Assembly (NCBI GenBank): GCA_017651185.1
Contig: JAGCDJ010000027.1
Location: 1-64,000 of the forward strand
Origin: Bacteroidales bacterium
Lineage (GTDB): Bacteria; Bacteroidota; Bacteroidia; Bacteroidales; ML635J-15
Direction of reading: 5' to 3'
Length of the DNA stretch: 64,000 bases
Of this stretch, positions 36,129-47,067 are shown piece after piece. The position numbers and the translations under genes were made by a program. Below the pieces are notes generated by a model. The model searched no databases. It had not been told where the DNA came from and saw only the letters and a program-made list of their open reading frames with translations. The stretch's first letter is position 1; every line of letters begins with the position of its first letter.

Positions 36129-38107
36129 TACTGCTTGTTTTCGGAAAGTTCCTTTACAATCTGGTCGAGCATTTCCTCATGAATCTTCACATTGTATTTC
36201 TTGCGCAAACTTTCTGTCCATTGCTTTTCAAGTTGGTCCTGATATGCAGCAGTAACAATGCCTCTGATTTCGCTGAGTTTCTTCGTTGTCGGAGCGACAT
36301 GTTTTATCCAAGTAACAATGTTGTCCTTGTTCCAGCACATTGTATCCGGATGACGAACTTCGTATTCACGAATAGCATTGTCAACAAGCAAGCTGTGTCC
36401 TTTTTCTTCCAATGCCGATTCACCGACAACTACTGCTGTGGAATCCTTTTCATTAAAATGGCTGATAACTTCTTCATCGCCCGCATTGGGTGGATTAAAT
36501 GCTAAAGCTTTCGAAAAAGCAATTGCTGTCTTTTCATCTTTGCACTTGTAGGTGCGTACATCGTAGCGATCGCCCCACTTGTAGTTGTCCTTTACTGTCT
36601 CGTAGTAGGCCTCAAGTCCTGCGCTGTCGGCAATGGCCTTGTTCCATACGGCATCGTTGGTAAGAGCGAAAAGCAAAATGCCATCGTGATATTCTTTCAT
36701 CAAATACTTGAATGATGGATATTTTTCCTCGAGGTGCTTTTCCTCATACTCTATAATGCACTTGTCGCAGAACTGCTTGTATCCATTCAGCACCAACATT
36801 TTTATGTCAACAGGTGTTTGCTTTGTGTTGTACTTGAGAAGATAATTGGCGAAGTCCTTTTCTTTGTATTTCTCGTCCTTTACCTCGAAAATTATCTTGT
36901 CAAGTTTCAGTGTCGAATCTATTTTCCACGTTCCTCTGAAAATGGAATCGTTAACATACTTCTTGTAGAATGGCGAAACTTTCTTCGACATATCCTTTAT
37001 GCCATATTCCTTGCGCAAATTTGCAATTACAACATCGCGCCCCTTGTACGACCTCATGTTCCCACTAACTTTCGACTTCAAGTCTGCCTTGCATTCGTCA
37101 AACGATTTTATAGGTTCCTTTTCCAACAACTTGATAATATGGTACCCATAGCCAGTGGAAACAATTTCGGAAATATCACCGATATTGTTCAGTTTGAATG
37201 CAGCATCTTCGAACTCACGAATCATCCTGCCACCAACATTTATCCATCCTAGTTCGCCACCCTTGACGGCTGTACGTCTGTCGGCGCTATACTTGTCGGC
37301 CATTTCCGCAAAGTCAGCACCTGCTTTAAGTTGTGCATAGACATTTTCGATGGTTTCCCTTGCCTCGCGCTTCTGGGCATCGGTTGCGTCCTGCGGAGAA
37401 ACTACCATTATGTGCGCAATTTTGTAACGACCTTTCGACGGACGCTTGTCGTTTACCTTTACTATATGGTAACCGTAGCGTGTGCGGAATGGTTTTGAAA
37501 TTTCACCCGGTTTTGTGTTGTACATTGCCGTCTCAAAGTCGTAAACCAAACCGAATACCGTGCAATAGCCGAGGTCACCATGATTTTTGGCTGCCGACGG
37601 ATCCTGCGAATATTGGTCAGCAAGTTTATTGAAATCTTCGCCCTTGACTGCACGCTTATAAATGTCGTTGATTTTGTTCCATGCCTTTAGAGTATCCTCA
37701 GGAGAATCGTTATTGCTTACGGTTATAAGTATGTGACTTACGTTTACATCGTATTTCATCCTTTCGTACGCTTCCTTCACAAGTTCGTCCTCTACGCTCT
37801 TGTCGCTTAGGTATGGTTGAGCGAGTTGCTTGCGATAACCAGCAATTTCCTGCCTGAAACTGCGCGAAGTGTCAAGACCCTGCATTTGTCCCTCGTGGAC
37901 TTTCAACTTGAAGTTGACAAAAAGTTCCATGTATTCGTCAACATCCTTGCGCGTAACATTGCCTGTGTGACCTGCATTTTTCCTGAAAATGTGCATGAAT
38001 TCATCTGCATCAATCTTTTCGTTATCGATTTCGAGCAGAGTCCTGTCTTGTGCGCACAATATTGTTGCAAAAAGCAATGTTGCAATAACAAATATTGTCT
38101 TTTTCAT
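36128..38107 (-). CDS. Periplasmic peptidyl-prolyl isomerase with two parvulin domains
   Basis: 659 residues. Signal peptide (MKKTIFVIATLLFATILCAQ); SurA-like N-terminal region; two PpiC/parvulin domains (about 120-220 with VSHILITVSN... and RTRYGYHIVKVNDK; about 225-330 with IAHIMVVSPQ..., GGELGWINVGGRMIREFEDAAF and STGYGYHIIKLLEK); then a long helical C-terminal chaperone part (about 330-659). It catalyses cis-trans isomerisation of proline bonds in periplasmic and outer-membrane proteins. It lies 12 bases downstream of guaB and overlaps the next lipoprotein gene, as in the conserved Bacteroidales guaB/PPIase arrangement. Confidence 0.92.
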   Translation of the reverse strand: MKKTIFVIATLLFATILCAQDRTLLEIDNEKIDADEFMHIFRKNAGHTGNVTRKDVDEYMELFVNFKLKVHEGQMQGLDTSRSFRQEIAGYRKQLAQPYLSDKSVEDELVKEAYERMKYDVNVSHILITVSNNDSPEDTLKAWNKINDIYKRAVKGEDFNKLADQYSQDPSAAKNHGDLGYCTVFGLVYDFETAMYNTKPGEISKPFRTRYGYHIVKVNDKRPSKGRYKIAHIMVVSPQDATDAQKREARETIENVYAQLKAGADFAEMADKYSADRRTAVKGGELGWINVGGRMIREFEDAAFKLNNIGDISEIVSTGYGYHIIKLLEKEPIKSFDECKADLKSKVSGNMRSYKGRDVVIANLRKEYGIKDMSKKVSPFYKKYVNDSIFRGTWKIDSTLKLDKIIFEVKDEKYKEKDFANYLLKYNTKQTPVDIKMLVLNGYKQFCDKCIIEYEEKHLEEKYPSFKYLMKEYHDGILLFALTNDAVWNKAIADSAGLEAYYETVKDNYKWGDRYDVRTYKCKDEKTAIAFSKALAFNPPNAGDEEVISHFNEKDSTAVVVGESALEEKGHSLLVDNAIREYEVRHPDTMCWNKDNIVTWIKHVAPTTKKLSEIRGIVTAAYQDQLEKQWTESLRKKYNVKIHEEMLDQIVKELSENKQ

Positions 38108-38119
38108 TGTAAAATTCCT

Positions 38120-39598
38120 TTATTGGTTTCGAGAATAGTTAGGAGCTTCCCTTGTTATGGTTATGTCGTGCGGATGGTTTTCTACTACGCCGTTTGCGGT
38201 GATACGAACAAACTGTGCCTTTTCGTGAAGTTCTTCGATGTTCTTTGCACCACAATAACCCATACCTGCCTTCAAACCACCGATAAGCTGATAGATAACC
38301 TCGTTGAGGGTTCCCTTATAAGGTACGCGACCCGAAATTCCTTCAGGAACAAGTTTCTTTACATCGTCTTCCATATCTTGGAAATAGCGGTCCTTTGAAC
38401 CGAGTTGCATTGCCTCGAGCGACCCCATACCGCGGTATTCCTTGAACTTACGACCATTATATATAATGGTTGAACCTGGAGCTTCTTCTGTACCAGCAAA
38501 AAGTCCACCTGCCATGATTGAAGATGCGCCTGCTGCTATTGCCTTAACTATGTCGCCCGAATAGCGGATACCACCGTCGGCTATTACTGGCACGCCAGAA
38601 CCCTTGATGCCTTCGCATACATTCATGATTGCAGTAAGTTGCGGAACGCCGATACCTGCCACGATTCTAGTTGTACAAATCGAACCAGGACCTATGCCTA
38701 CCTTTACTCCATCGGCACCATTTTTAACAAGCAACTTTGCAGCTTCGGCAGTTGCTACGTTTCCTACTACTATATCAATGTCGGTGAATTTGCTACGGGC
38801 AGACTTCAGCACTTCGTTTACACTCTTGGTATGTCCGTGTGCGGTGTCGATTACAAGTGCATCAACGCCAGCATTTACCAAAGCTTCCATGCGTTCGATA
38901 GAATCGCCAGTAATACCTACAGCTGCAGCAACGCGCAGACGACCGTGTGAATCCTTGCACGAGTTTGGACTTACGCTTGCCTTTGTGATGTCCTTATAGG
39001 TGATAAGACCTACGAGCTTGTTGTCCTTGTCAACGACTGGCAATTTTTCGATGCGATATTTCTTAAAAATGTCCTTTGCCGCTTCGATTTTTGTGTTCTG
39101 GTCGGCGGTGACAAGTTTTTCCGCTGGTGTCATGATCTCGCGGATTGGTTTGCTTGCATCGTCTTGGAAACGCATGTCGCGGCTGGTAAGAATACCGCAG
39201 AGTCGTTTTTCAGAGTCAACCACTGGCAAACCGCCGATATTGTATTCGTTCATGATTTTCCTTGCATCACCAACCGTGCTTGCAATATCTATGGTAACGG
39301 GATTTAGAATCATTGCATTTTCAGCCCTCTTCACCTGGCTTACATGACGTGCCTGAATGTCGATAGGCATGTTTTTGTGGATTACACCTATGCCGCCTTC
39401 GCGAGCCATAGCTATTGCCATACGGCTGTCGGTAACTGTGTCCATTGCCGCCGAAACTATTGGCGTATTGATTTTTATGTTTCTGGAAAACCAAGAACCA
39501 AGCGTTACCTGTGCCGGGATTATTTCCGAATATGCTGGGATCAGGAGTACATCGTCGAATGTAAGACCGTCCATGATGATTTTACTATTTGTAGCCAT
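38120..39598 (-). CDS. guaB: IMP dehydrogenase
   Basis: 492 residues. It oxidises IMP to XMP with NAD+, the first committed step of GMP synthesis. Start [15 protein letters not shown]; two CBS domains inserted in the barrel (about 95-215, [20 protein letters not shown] and [21 protein letters not shown]); the catalytic-loop motif [18 protein letters not shown] with the active-site Cys; [32 protein letters not shown]; and the flap [11 protein letters not shown]. Length and motifs are complete. It is the first gene of the operon with three periplasmic folding factors. A TACCTTCG -7-like box lies about 28 bases upstream. Confidence 0.97.
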   Translation of the reverse strand: MATNSKIIMDGLTFDDVLLIPAYSEIIPAQVTLGSWFSRNIKINTPIVSAAMDTVTDSRMAIAMAREGGIGVIHKNMPIDIQARHVSQVKRAENAMILNPVTIDIASTVGDARKIMNEYNIGGLPVVDSEKRLCGILTSRDMRFQDDASKPIREIMTPAEKLVTADQNTKIEAAKDIFKKYRIEKLPVVDKDNKLVGLITYKDITKASVSPNSCKDSHGRLRVAAAVGITGDSIERMEALVNAGVDALVIDTAHGHTKSVNEVLKSARSKFTDIDIVVGNVATAEAAKLLVKNGADGVKVGIGPGSICTTRIVAGIGVPQLTAIMNVCEGIKGSGVPVIADGGIRYSGDIVKAIAAGASSIMAGGLFAGTEEAPGSTIIYNGRKFKEYRGMGSLEAMQLGSKDRYFQDMEDDVKKLVPEGISGRVPYKGTLNEVIYQLIGGLKAGMGYCGAKNIEELHEKAQFVRITANGVVENHPHDITITREAPNYSRNQ

Positions 39599-39713
39599 AG
39601 AATTTATGTATTAATTTTAAGGTGCGAAGGTAAGACTTTTTTTGCAAAACTTGAAAAGTTTTTTTTGATGATGAATAAAAATGCAATAAAGTTTTTCCAA
39701 CTGATAAAAAAGT

Positions 39714-39721
39714 TATCTTTG
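39714..39721 (+). promoter_or_regulatory. -7 box (TATCTTTG) of the DUF1015 gene
   Basis: TATCTTTG lies 44 bases before the start codon at 39766, in the divergent gap with guaB. Confidence 0.5.
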
Positions 39722-39765
39722 CGAAAAATTTTAATGTAATAACTTATTTAAAAAAGCATAAAGAA

Positions 39766-41010
39766 ATGGCAATAGTAAAACCTTTCAGAGGATTACGTCC
39801 TCCTAAGAATTTGGTAGAGAAAGTTTCGTGTCTGCCTTACGATGTTATGAACTCGGAAGAAGCTGCACAGATGGCAGAAGGCAAGAAGGAATCGCTCCTT
39901 CATGTTACCCGTGCTGAAATCGACCTTCCAAAGGGTACCGATCTTCACAGCGAAGTAGTTTACAACAAGGCAGTTGAGAATTTCAAGAAGATGCAAAGCG
40001 AAGGTTGGCTCGTTGAGGACGACAAACCAAAATTCTACATCTACGCCCAGACAATGGACGGTCGTACACAGTATGGTATCGTAGGTTGCGCTTCATCAGA
40101 AGACTATTTCAACGGCATCATCAAGAAGCACGAGCTTACCCGTATCGAGAAGGAAGAAGACCGTATGGTTCTCACCCGTTACACCAACGCCAACATCGAG
40201 CCGGTGTTCTTCTCATACAAGGCAGTTCCCGAAATTGATGCTATAGTTGATAATATCGTAAAGAACCAGCCAGCTGAATACGATTTCGTAGCAGAAGACG
40301 GTTTCGGACATCACTTCTGGGTAATCAACGATGATGCAACAAATAAGCGCATCGAAGAATTGTTCGCAACCAAGGTTCCTTATACATACGTTGCCGATGG
40401 TCACCATCGTACTGCAGCTGCTAGCCGTATTGGTAAGGAATATGCAGGAAAGAATCCTAACCACACAGGCAAGGAAGAATACAACTTCTTCATGGCAGTT
40501 CACTTCCCCGATACTCAGCTCAAGATTATCGACTACAACCGCGTTGTAAAGGATTTGAACGGACTTAGCAAGGAAGATTTCATGAACAAGCTCGTACAGA
40601 ACTTTGTAGTTCAAGATATGGGTACAGAAATCTACAAACCGGCTTCATTGCACGAATTCAGCATGTATCTCGATGGTCACTGGTATAAGATGAACGCAAA
40701 GCAGGGAACTTACGACAACACTCCACTTGGTGTTCTCGATGTAAACATCCTTTCGAAGCATGTTCTCAACGACATCCTTGGTATTGCAGACCTCCGCACC
40801 AGCAACCGCATCGACTTTGTAGGCGGTATCCGCGGTCTTGGCGAACTGAAGCGTCGTGTTGATTCAGGCGAAATGGTTGTTGCATTTGCTTTGTATCCAG
40901 TATCAATGGATCAGCTCATCAACATCGCTGATTCGGGAAGCATTATGCCTCCGAAGACTACATGGTTCGAACCGAAACTCCGTTCGGGTCTTGTAATCCA
41001 CAAACTGTAA
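39766..41010 (+). CDS. DUF1015 family protein
   Basis: 414 residues, typical length. The family signature is visible at the start (VKPFRGLRPP..., VSCLPYDVMNSEEA) and centre (YVADGHHRTAAASRIGKEY). From general knowledge, Bacteroidota members often lie next to serA/serC serine biosynthesis genes; here the neighbours are guaB and a glycosyltransferase, so context gives no clue. The DGHHR motif resembles ParB/Srx-type nucleotidase loops, and a nucleotide-related role is only a guess. Codon choice is strongly biased toward a few codons (GTT, AAG, GAA), which suggests high expression. Own promoter and terminator. Confidence 0.9.
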   Translation: MAIVKPFRGLRPPKNLVEKVSCLPYDVMNSEEAAQMAEGKKESLLHVTRAEIDLPKGTDLHSEVVYNKAVENFKKMQSEGWLVEDDKPKFYIYAQTMDGRTQYGIVGCASSEDYFNGIIKKHELTRIEKEEDRMVLTRYTNANIEPVFFSYKAVPEIDAIVDNIVKNQPAEYDFVAEDGFGHHFWVINDDATNKRIEELFATKVPYTYVADGHHRTAAASRIGKEYAGKNPNHTGKEEYNFFMAVHFPDTQLKIIDYNRVVKDLNGLSKEDFMNKLVQNFVVQDMGTEIYKPASLHEFSMYLDGHWYKMNAKQGTYDNTPLGVLDVNILSKHVLNDILGIADLRTSNRIDFVGGIRGLGELKRRVDSGEMVVAFALYPVSMDQLINIADSGSIMPPKTTWFEPKLRSGLVIHKL

Positions 41011-41030
41011 AATTTATATTTACGATTTAT

Positions 41031-41062
41031 AAGGGAGGAACGGATAGTTTCTCCCTTTTTTG
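41031..41062 (+). terminator. Terminator after the DUF1015 gene
   Basis: AAGGGAG pairs with CTCCCTT around a 13-base loop, followed by TTTTTTG. Confidence 0.75.
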
Positions 41063-41117
41063 TTTCGTAGCAGATGTCAAGACCGTTAGACAGTTCTTCT
41101 GTTAGACTAATCCTCCG

Positions 41118-42350
41118 TTAGCCTTCAAGCCCTTCATACACTTTCAAATACCGTTCTGCACCAATTTTCAGTGAGAAGAGATCAAGGGAGATTTTGCGCA
41201 GGTATTCGCGGTCGAGATTTTGGAGGTCGTCAATCTGAGAGACAAGTCCTTTAAGTGTTTCGTCATCAAACTTGGTTGTAATAAGACCGAATGGTGTATC
41301 TTGCATAAATTTGTCGAGGTCGCCGACATCGCCGTTGCAGATTACTGGCATACCCATGCCAAGCAGTTCGGCAAGTTTGGTTGGCGATGATGCCTTCTTG
41401 GAGAAAACCGGCTTTATGAAGAACAATGATACATTTCCAACGGCAATCATTGTCGGCACATTTTCGCGGTCGGCGGGATGCACTATTGCATCGCTATGAC
41501 TGATGCCGTATTTGTCGCAAAGTGAGTGTATTATCTGCGGATTGTCGCGCGAAATGAAAAGAAATTTTGCATCGGGTTTGCTTGCTTTCAGCAGCGTGAA
41601 GAAATGCATCATTTCCTCTGCCATGTACCATGTGCCGATGGAACCTAGGTATGTAACGACAAATTCATTTTCTGCAATTCCGAGTTCATTGCGCTTTTGT
41701 TCAACTTTTGCAGAGTCAATTTTATGGAAGTCAAATAGTTCAGTATCGGCGCAGCAAGGTATTACTTCTATAGGTATGTTTTCCATTCCTTCAAAGGTAT
41801 GTATTATGTCGCGACCTGCGTAGGTGAGACTTATGGTGTGGTCGGCTTCGATGAAGAAAAGTTTTTCCTTGCGCTTGAAATACTTGTAAACGGCATTGTA
41901 TATTGCATTGCTGCGGTTCCAGAGTTTTCCGTCAACGCGCTCGTCGGCATAGAAACCACGCATATCGAAAATGAACTTTGTGCCGAACTTGCGCTTCATG
42001 TAAACGCCAGTGAACGCCGAAATGTATGAACGGCAATGTACTATGCTAAAACTATATTTCTTGTGCAGACGCCTAGCTTCGCGTTTCATGCGAAAGACAT
42101 CCTTTATAGTGGAAACTATTGGCGGTTTCTTGGTATATGGAATCGGATGCCACTGTATATTGTTGTCAGACAAAAGTTTCGCTATAAAATCCTTGCGTTT
42201 CGCGTATGCTTCTGGTTTTTCTGCAGAAAGTATATGGATGTCGTAGCCGTTTTTAGAAAGAACCGTAAGATAAGGAATAACTTGCGACTGTCCGAGACTA
42301 TCTGTCATGCCGTCGTACGAAACATAAAGTACAGATTTATTGGCGTTCAT
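41118..42350 (-). CDS. Glycosyltransferase (GT4-like, GT-B fold)
   Basis: 410 residues. N-terminal Rossmann half with YVSYDGMTDSLGQSQVIPYL and a donor half with VTYLGSIGTWYMAEEM (about 232-247) and SPTKLAELLGMGMPVICN (about 335-352), the E-containing nucleotide-sugar site of family GT4. Retaining glycosyl transfer from a nucleotide sugar to a lipid- or glycan-linked acceptor is expected; sugar and acceptor cannot be told. It stands alone without other glycan genes, so it may belong to lipopolysaccharide or exopolysaccharide assembly encoded elsewhere. Divergent from thiC; minus-strand -7 box at 42380-42387. Confidence 0.9.
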   Translation of the reverse strand: MNANKSVLYVSYDGMTDSLGQSQVIPYLTVLSKNGYDIHILSAEKPEAYAKRKDFIAKLLSDNNIQWHPIPYTKKPPIVSTIKDVFRMKREARRLHKKYSFSIVHCRSYISAFTGVYMKRKFGTKFIFDMRGFYADERVDGKLWNRSNAIYNAVYKYFKRKEKLFFIEADHTISLTYAGRDIIHTFEGMENIPIEVIPCCADTELFDFHKIDSAKVEQKRNELGIAENEFVVTYLGSIGTWYMAEEMMHFFTLLKASKPDAKFLFISRDNPQIIHSLCDKYGISHSDAIVHPADRENVPTMIAVGNVSLFFIKPVFSKKASSPTKLAELLGMGMPVICNGDVGDLDKFMQDTPFGLITTKFDDETLKGLVSQIDDLQNLDREYLRKISLDLFSLKIGAERYLKVYEGLEG

Positions 42351-42379
42351 GTCAAAGCACTATTTGTTAATTTGATTGG

Positions 42380-42387
42380 CAAAGGTA
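42380..42387 (-). promoter_or_regulatory. -7 box (TACCTTTG) of the glycosyltransferase gene
   Basis: The minus strand reads TACCTTTG 29 bases before the start codon at 42350. Confidence 0.45.
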
Positions 42388-42433
42388 ATACAATGATTTA
42401 AGAAATTTTGAATTTTTGAATCAAAATTATTAT

Positions 42434-42441
42434 TACCTTTG
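42434..42441 (+). promoter_or_regulatory. -7 box (TACCTTTG) of the thiC leader
   Basis: TACCTTTG lies about 27 bases before the TPP riboswitch, so transcription would start near 42448 and include the whole aptamer in the leader. Confidence 0.5.
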
Positions 42442-42467
42442 CAACGTCGTGACAAACATGTCGGACA

Positions 42468-42545
42468 AGAAATAGGGGTGCTGAAAAAAGTAGGCTGAGA
42501 TTAAACCCGTTGACCAGTCTGGTAATGCAGATTCGGGATTCAAAT
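42468..42545 (+). ncRNA. TPP riboswitch (THI element)
   Basis: The conserved THI blocks appear in order: AGGGGTGCT (about 42473-42482), GGCTGAGA (42493-42500), ACCCGTTGACC (about 42505-42515), CTGGTAATGC (about 42519-42528), and closing CGGGATT. The aptamer binds thiamin pyrophosphate and represses the downstream gene when thiamin is plentiful. It sits about 160 bases before thiC, which fixes its target. I cannot tell by eye whether control is by termination or by translation. Confidence 0.92.
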
Positions 42546-44392
<1,847 letters not shown>

Positions 44393-44409
44393 ACAAAAAT
44401 CGACTAAGG

Positions 44410-44447
44410 AAAATGCCGTGTGAGTTATCTTGCACGGCATTTTTTTG
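44410..44447 (+). terminator. Terminator after thiC
   Basis: AAATGCCGTG pairs with CACGGCATTT around a 12-base loop, followed by a run of T. It lies about 20 bases after the thiC stop codon. Confidence 0.88.
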
Positions 44448-44518
44448 TGCAAACCAAGAAAAGGAATCAACCCTTCTTCAAAAAATCATATTTGTATTTT
44501 TGTTTAAAAACAATTTTG

Positions 44519-44526
44519 TATTTTTG
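44519..44526 (+). promoter_or_regulatory. -7 box (TATTTTTG) at the edge of the 44521-44563 palindrome
   Basis: TATTTTTG overlaps the left arm of the palindrome; a second TATTTTTG is at 44495-44502. Overlap of box and palindrome would let a bound protein block transcription of the ATPase gene. Confidence 0.4.
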
Positions 44527-44563
44527 TCCAAATTTAAAGTATAACTTTAAATTTGGACAAAAA
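44521..44563. promoter_or_regulatory. Perfect 20-bp inverted repeat upstream of the DUF4143 ATPase
   Basis: TTTTTGTCCAAATTTAAAGT, a 3-base ATA centre, then its exact reverse complement. It ends 12 bases before the ATPase start codon. It may be an operator, a hairpin in the mRNA leader, or a repeat element edge. Confidence 0.7.
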
Positions 44564-44575
44564 TATTATAAATAA

Positions 44576-45754
44576 ATGTACAACAGGGATTTACAAAAGG
44601 AATTAGCACGATTGTCGAAACAATGGACGGTAATTTCGGTAACAGGACCGCGACAGTCGGGAAAAACTACGTTATGCAAGATGACATTTCCTGATTATGA
44701 ATATGTTAATCTTGAACATTTACCGACAAGGAATCGTGTTGCTGATGATATGGATTCTTTTATCAGAAAGCATTCAAAAGGTATTATCTTTGATGAAGCC
44801 CAGTATTTGCCAGAACTTTTTTCTTACATTCAAGTGTGGGCGGATAACGACAAGTCACGGCGTTTTGTTTTGTCGGGGAGCTGTGATTTCCTGATGATGC
44901 AGAATATTACACAGTCGCTTGCAGGAAGGGTGGCCGTTGTGCGACTGCTGCCATTGTCGATTTCCGAACTGAAAGAAGATATTGGAGGGTTTTCAACTGA
45001 TGAGTTGATGATTCGTGGCTTTTTCCCTGGAGTTTGGGGTGATATGAAAAAACCCTGTGACATATACGAGAATTATATCGCTACATACTTGCAACGTGAT
45101 GTTCGTCAAATTGTTAATGTTAAAGACTTGCAATTGTTCCAGCATTTTCTTGTGTTGTGTGCAGGACGTGTAGGGAGCGAATTTAATGCTTCGTCATTGA
45201 GCAGTGAGATTGGCGTAAGCAGTGTAACAATAAAGGAGTGGCTCCGGATTCTGGAAACATCATACGTTGCATTCCAACTTTCCCCGTATTATGCCAACAT
45301 AGGCAAACGACTTTCCAAAATGCCAAAGATATATTTCTACGATGTGGGACTTGTTTGTCAGTTGTTGGGAATCACGGATACCAAGCAACTTGAAGTTCAT
45401 CCGCTTAGAGGTGCGATATTTGAGAATATGGTAGTTGCTGAAATGTTGAAGCATCGTTTCAATACAGGAAAACCCAGCAATTTGTATTTCTATAGGGACA
45501 AATCGAAAAGAGAAGTTGACATTTTACAGGTTGATGGACTTCAAATGAAAGCATACGAAGTAAAATCGGCGCAAAGGTTCGATTCGTTTTTTTTCAAGAA
45601 CCTGAAATACTTGAAGGAACTTTTTGGCAACAATCTAATATCTACACAGGTAATATATGATGGCGAGGACAATGATTATGATTCTGCCAATGGAATATTT
45701 AACTTTAGGAATATTGCAAAAATAAAACAGATTGAAGACAAATTAAATTCTTAA
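44576..45754 (+). CDS. ATP-binding protein, AAA_14 plus DUF4143
   Basis: 392 residues. AAA_14 ATPase domain with Walker A VTGPRQSGKTTL (residues 22-33) and Walker B KGIIFDEAQYLPELF; arginine-finger-like VLSGSCDFLMMQ region; then a winged-helix part (SSLSSEIGVSSVTIKEWLRIL, about 205-225) and DUF4143, whose end (REVDILQVDGLQMKAYEVKSAQ region) has the D...E-x-K pattern of the PD-(D/E)XK nuclease fold. These proteins are numerous in Bacteroidota and their function is unknown; mobile-element or toxin-antitoxin-like behaviour has been suggested but not shown. It opens the accessory island after thiC. A perfect palindrome is placed at its promoter. Confidence 0.9.
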   Translation: MYNRDLQKELARLSKQWTVISVTGPRQSGKTTLCKMTFPDYEYVNLEHLPTRNRVADDMDSFIRKHSKGIIFDEAQYLPELFSYIQVWADNDKSRRFVLSGSCDFLMMQNITQSLAGRVAVVRLLPLSISELKEDIGGFSTDELMIRGFFPGVWGDMKKPCDIYENYIATYLQRDVRQIVNVKDLQLFQHFLVLCAGRVGSEFNASSLSSEIGVSSVTIKEWLRILETSYVAFQLSPYYANIGKRLSKMPKIYFYDVGLVCQLLGITDTKQLEVHPLRGAIFENMVVAEMLKHRFNTGKPSNLYFYRDKSKREVDILQVDGLQMKAYEVKSAQRFDSFFFKNLKYLKELFGNNLISTQVIYDGEDNDYDSANGIFNFRNIAKIKQIEDKLNS

Positions 45755-45830
45755 TTCGTTAAATATTTGATTCTTGAATTAGCTCTATAGTATCTTCTCA
45801 AAATAAATTTTGCCATTCCATTCCCTTTTC

Positions 45831-46016
45831 CTATTTTTGTCCTCGGTTTGGCGATGAACCAAGCCGTACATATTGATTAACGAAGCGTTTATGCTCGTCT
45901 TGTGTCTGAAAACCTGAGAAATTTTCGTAGGCAAGAGAGTGTAAGAGTTCGCGCGTATAGCGTGGGCTGTTATGACTGCATCTTCCTACACGGTAAATCT
46001 CAGGACCATCAGACAA
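45831..46016 (-). pseudogene. Possible gene remnant, unidentified
   Basis: An open frame of about 62-66 codons without a good ATG (it opens only with TTG) reads SDGPEIYRVGRCSHNSPRY... and ends NRGQK-stop. Composition is protein-like (mixed charged, Tyr/His/Arg-rich), unlike typical antisense noise, but I do not recognise it. Could be a decayed fragment or chance. Confidence 0.2.
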
Positions 46017-46130
46017 AGAAGTGGTATATCAGTGCCACGCTTCTTTTGTGTAAAAATTGCCTGTTTGGTGCTGGTGGGCAGGGAAAAGAAAAAGATGGGA
46101 TTTTATAATTCAGTCTTACAAAAAACGAAA

Positions 46131-46147
46131 TTGCCATACTTTGGCAA
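46131..46147. promoter_or_regulatory. Small inverted repeat before the zinc-ribbon cluster
   Basis: TTGCCA and TGGCAA are exact reverse complements separated by TACTT. The position, 42 bases before the first zinc-ribbon start codon, suits an operator for the cluster; inference only. Confidence 0.35.
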
Positions 46148-46188
46148 TCATATACTTTTTCTTTGCAAAATAATTCAGATTTGTAAAT

Positions 46189-47067
46189 ATGAAATGTTCA
46201 AAGTGTAATGCGGAAATTGACGATAATGCAATATTCTGCCCCGAATGTGGGAGCAAGATAGAGAAAACTGCTTTTTGTGCTAACTGTGGAGAAAAACTGG
46301 TGGATGGCGCAACATACTGTAGTAATTGTGGAGAGAAAGTGGGAAGTCCAATCAATGATATACAGAAAAAGAAAGAATGTCATATACACGGAGACGATAT
46401 GTTGGCAACAGATACTATTATATGTCCAAATAAAACTTGTGGAAAAGAAGTTAGTGTAGAATTTACAGAATGTCCATTTTGTGGGACGCCTTTAAATTCA
46501 CATATACTAAGTGGAGAAGGTGTAAATGAAAAAAACGAAGACGAAAAAGGATTTGATGACTTTGATTTGCACTTCGTTACACACGAACCAACTGTTTTTC
46601 AGAAAATATTACAGTTGTATTGGCTACAGCCTAAAGCATGGAGGCTAAAGGAATTTAAAGTAAGCAACGGCAATATTTACATATCAGTAATGAATGGAAA
46701 AGAGCTCAAAGCACCTATTAAAGACTGCCGTTTTTATTATGACGATGCAGACAAATACAATAGGATGGGAATAACAGTCAGATATGGTGACAAAAAAATC
46801 AAATTTTTTGAAATTCCTTTTATGCTCAATGATGATGAATGGGCGCAGATTATTGATTTTTGCATGAATACTTGTAATTCGAAACGAAGCAAGTCAAATA
46901 AAATTGCAATCGCCATTATCATAGTAGGCGCGTTAGCCATTATTGCTATGGGAATTTGGAGTTTGCTTGCTTATGGTCGATTTTTAAACGCAAAAATGGG
47001 ATACGCATTTGGTGCCTACATAGTATTATTAATCGGAACTATTATTAAATTAGATAAAGGAAAATGA
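46189..47067 (+). CDS. Zinc-ribbon membrane protein 1
   Basis: 292 residues. Two N-terminal zinc ribbons: CSKC/CPEC (Cys3-6 and 17-20) and CANC/CSNC (Cys30-33 and 44-47). A third Cys module has the pattern CPNKTCGKEVSVEFTECPFC (79-98). Then a roughly 90-residue beta-rich soluble domain (about 125-235, LKEFKVSNGNIYISVMNGK... DDEWAQIIDF), possibly PH-like, and two membrane spans at the C-terminus (about 246-268 and 273-290). The N-terminal ribbons should be cytoplasmic and bind zinc structurally. First of four consecutive genes of this design; it overlaps the second by 4 bases (ATGA). Function unknown. Confidence 0.85.
   Translation: MKCSKCNAEIDDNAIFCPECGSKIEKTAFCANCGEKLVDGATYCSNCGEKVGSPINDIQKKKECHIHGDDMLATDTIICPNKTCGKEVSVEFTECPFCGTPLNSHILSGEGVNEKNEDEKGFDDFDLHFVTHEPTVFQKILQLYWLQPKAWRLKEFKVSNGNIYISVMNGKELKAPIKDCRFYYDDADKYNRMGITVRYGDKKIKFFEIPFMLNDDEWAQIIDFCMNTCNSKRSKSNKIAIAIIIVGALAIIAMGIWSLLAYGRFLNAKMGYAFGAYIVLLIGTIIKLDKGK

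Larger units (their letters stand above)
45755..46188. other. 434-base gene-poor gap
   Basis: No convincing gene. An open frame on the minus strand (45831-46016 and slightly beyond) is described separately. TTGCCA-TACTT-TGGCAA (46131-46147) is a small perfect inverted repeat about 40 bases before the first zinc-ribbon gene and could be an operator. No terminator for the ATPase gene is obvious. Confidence 0.5.
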
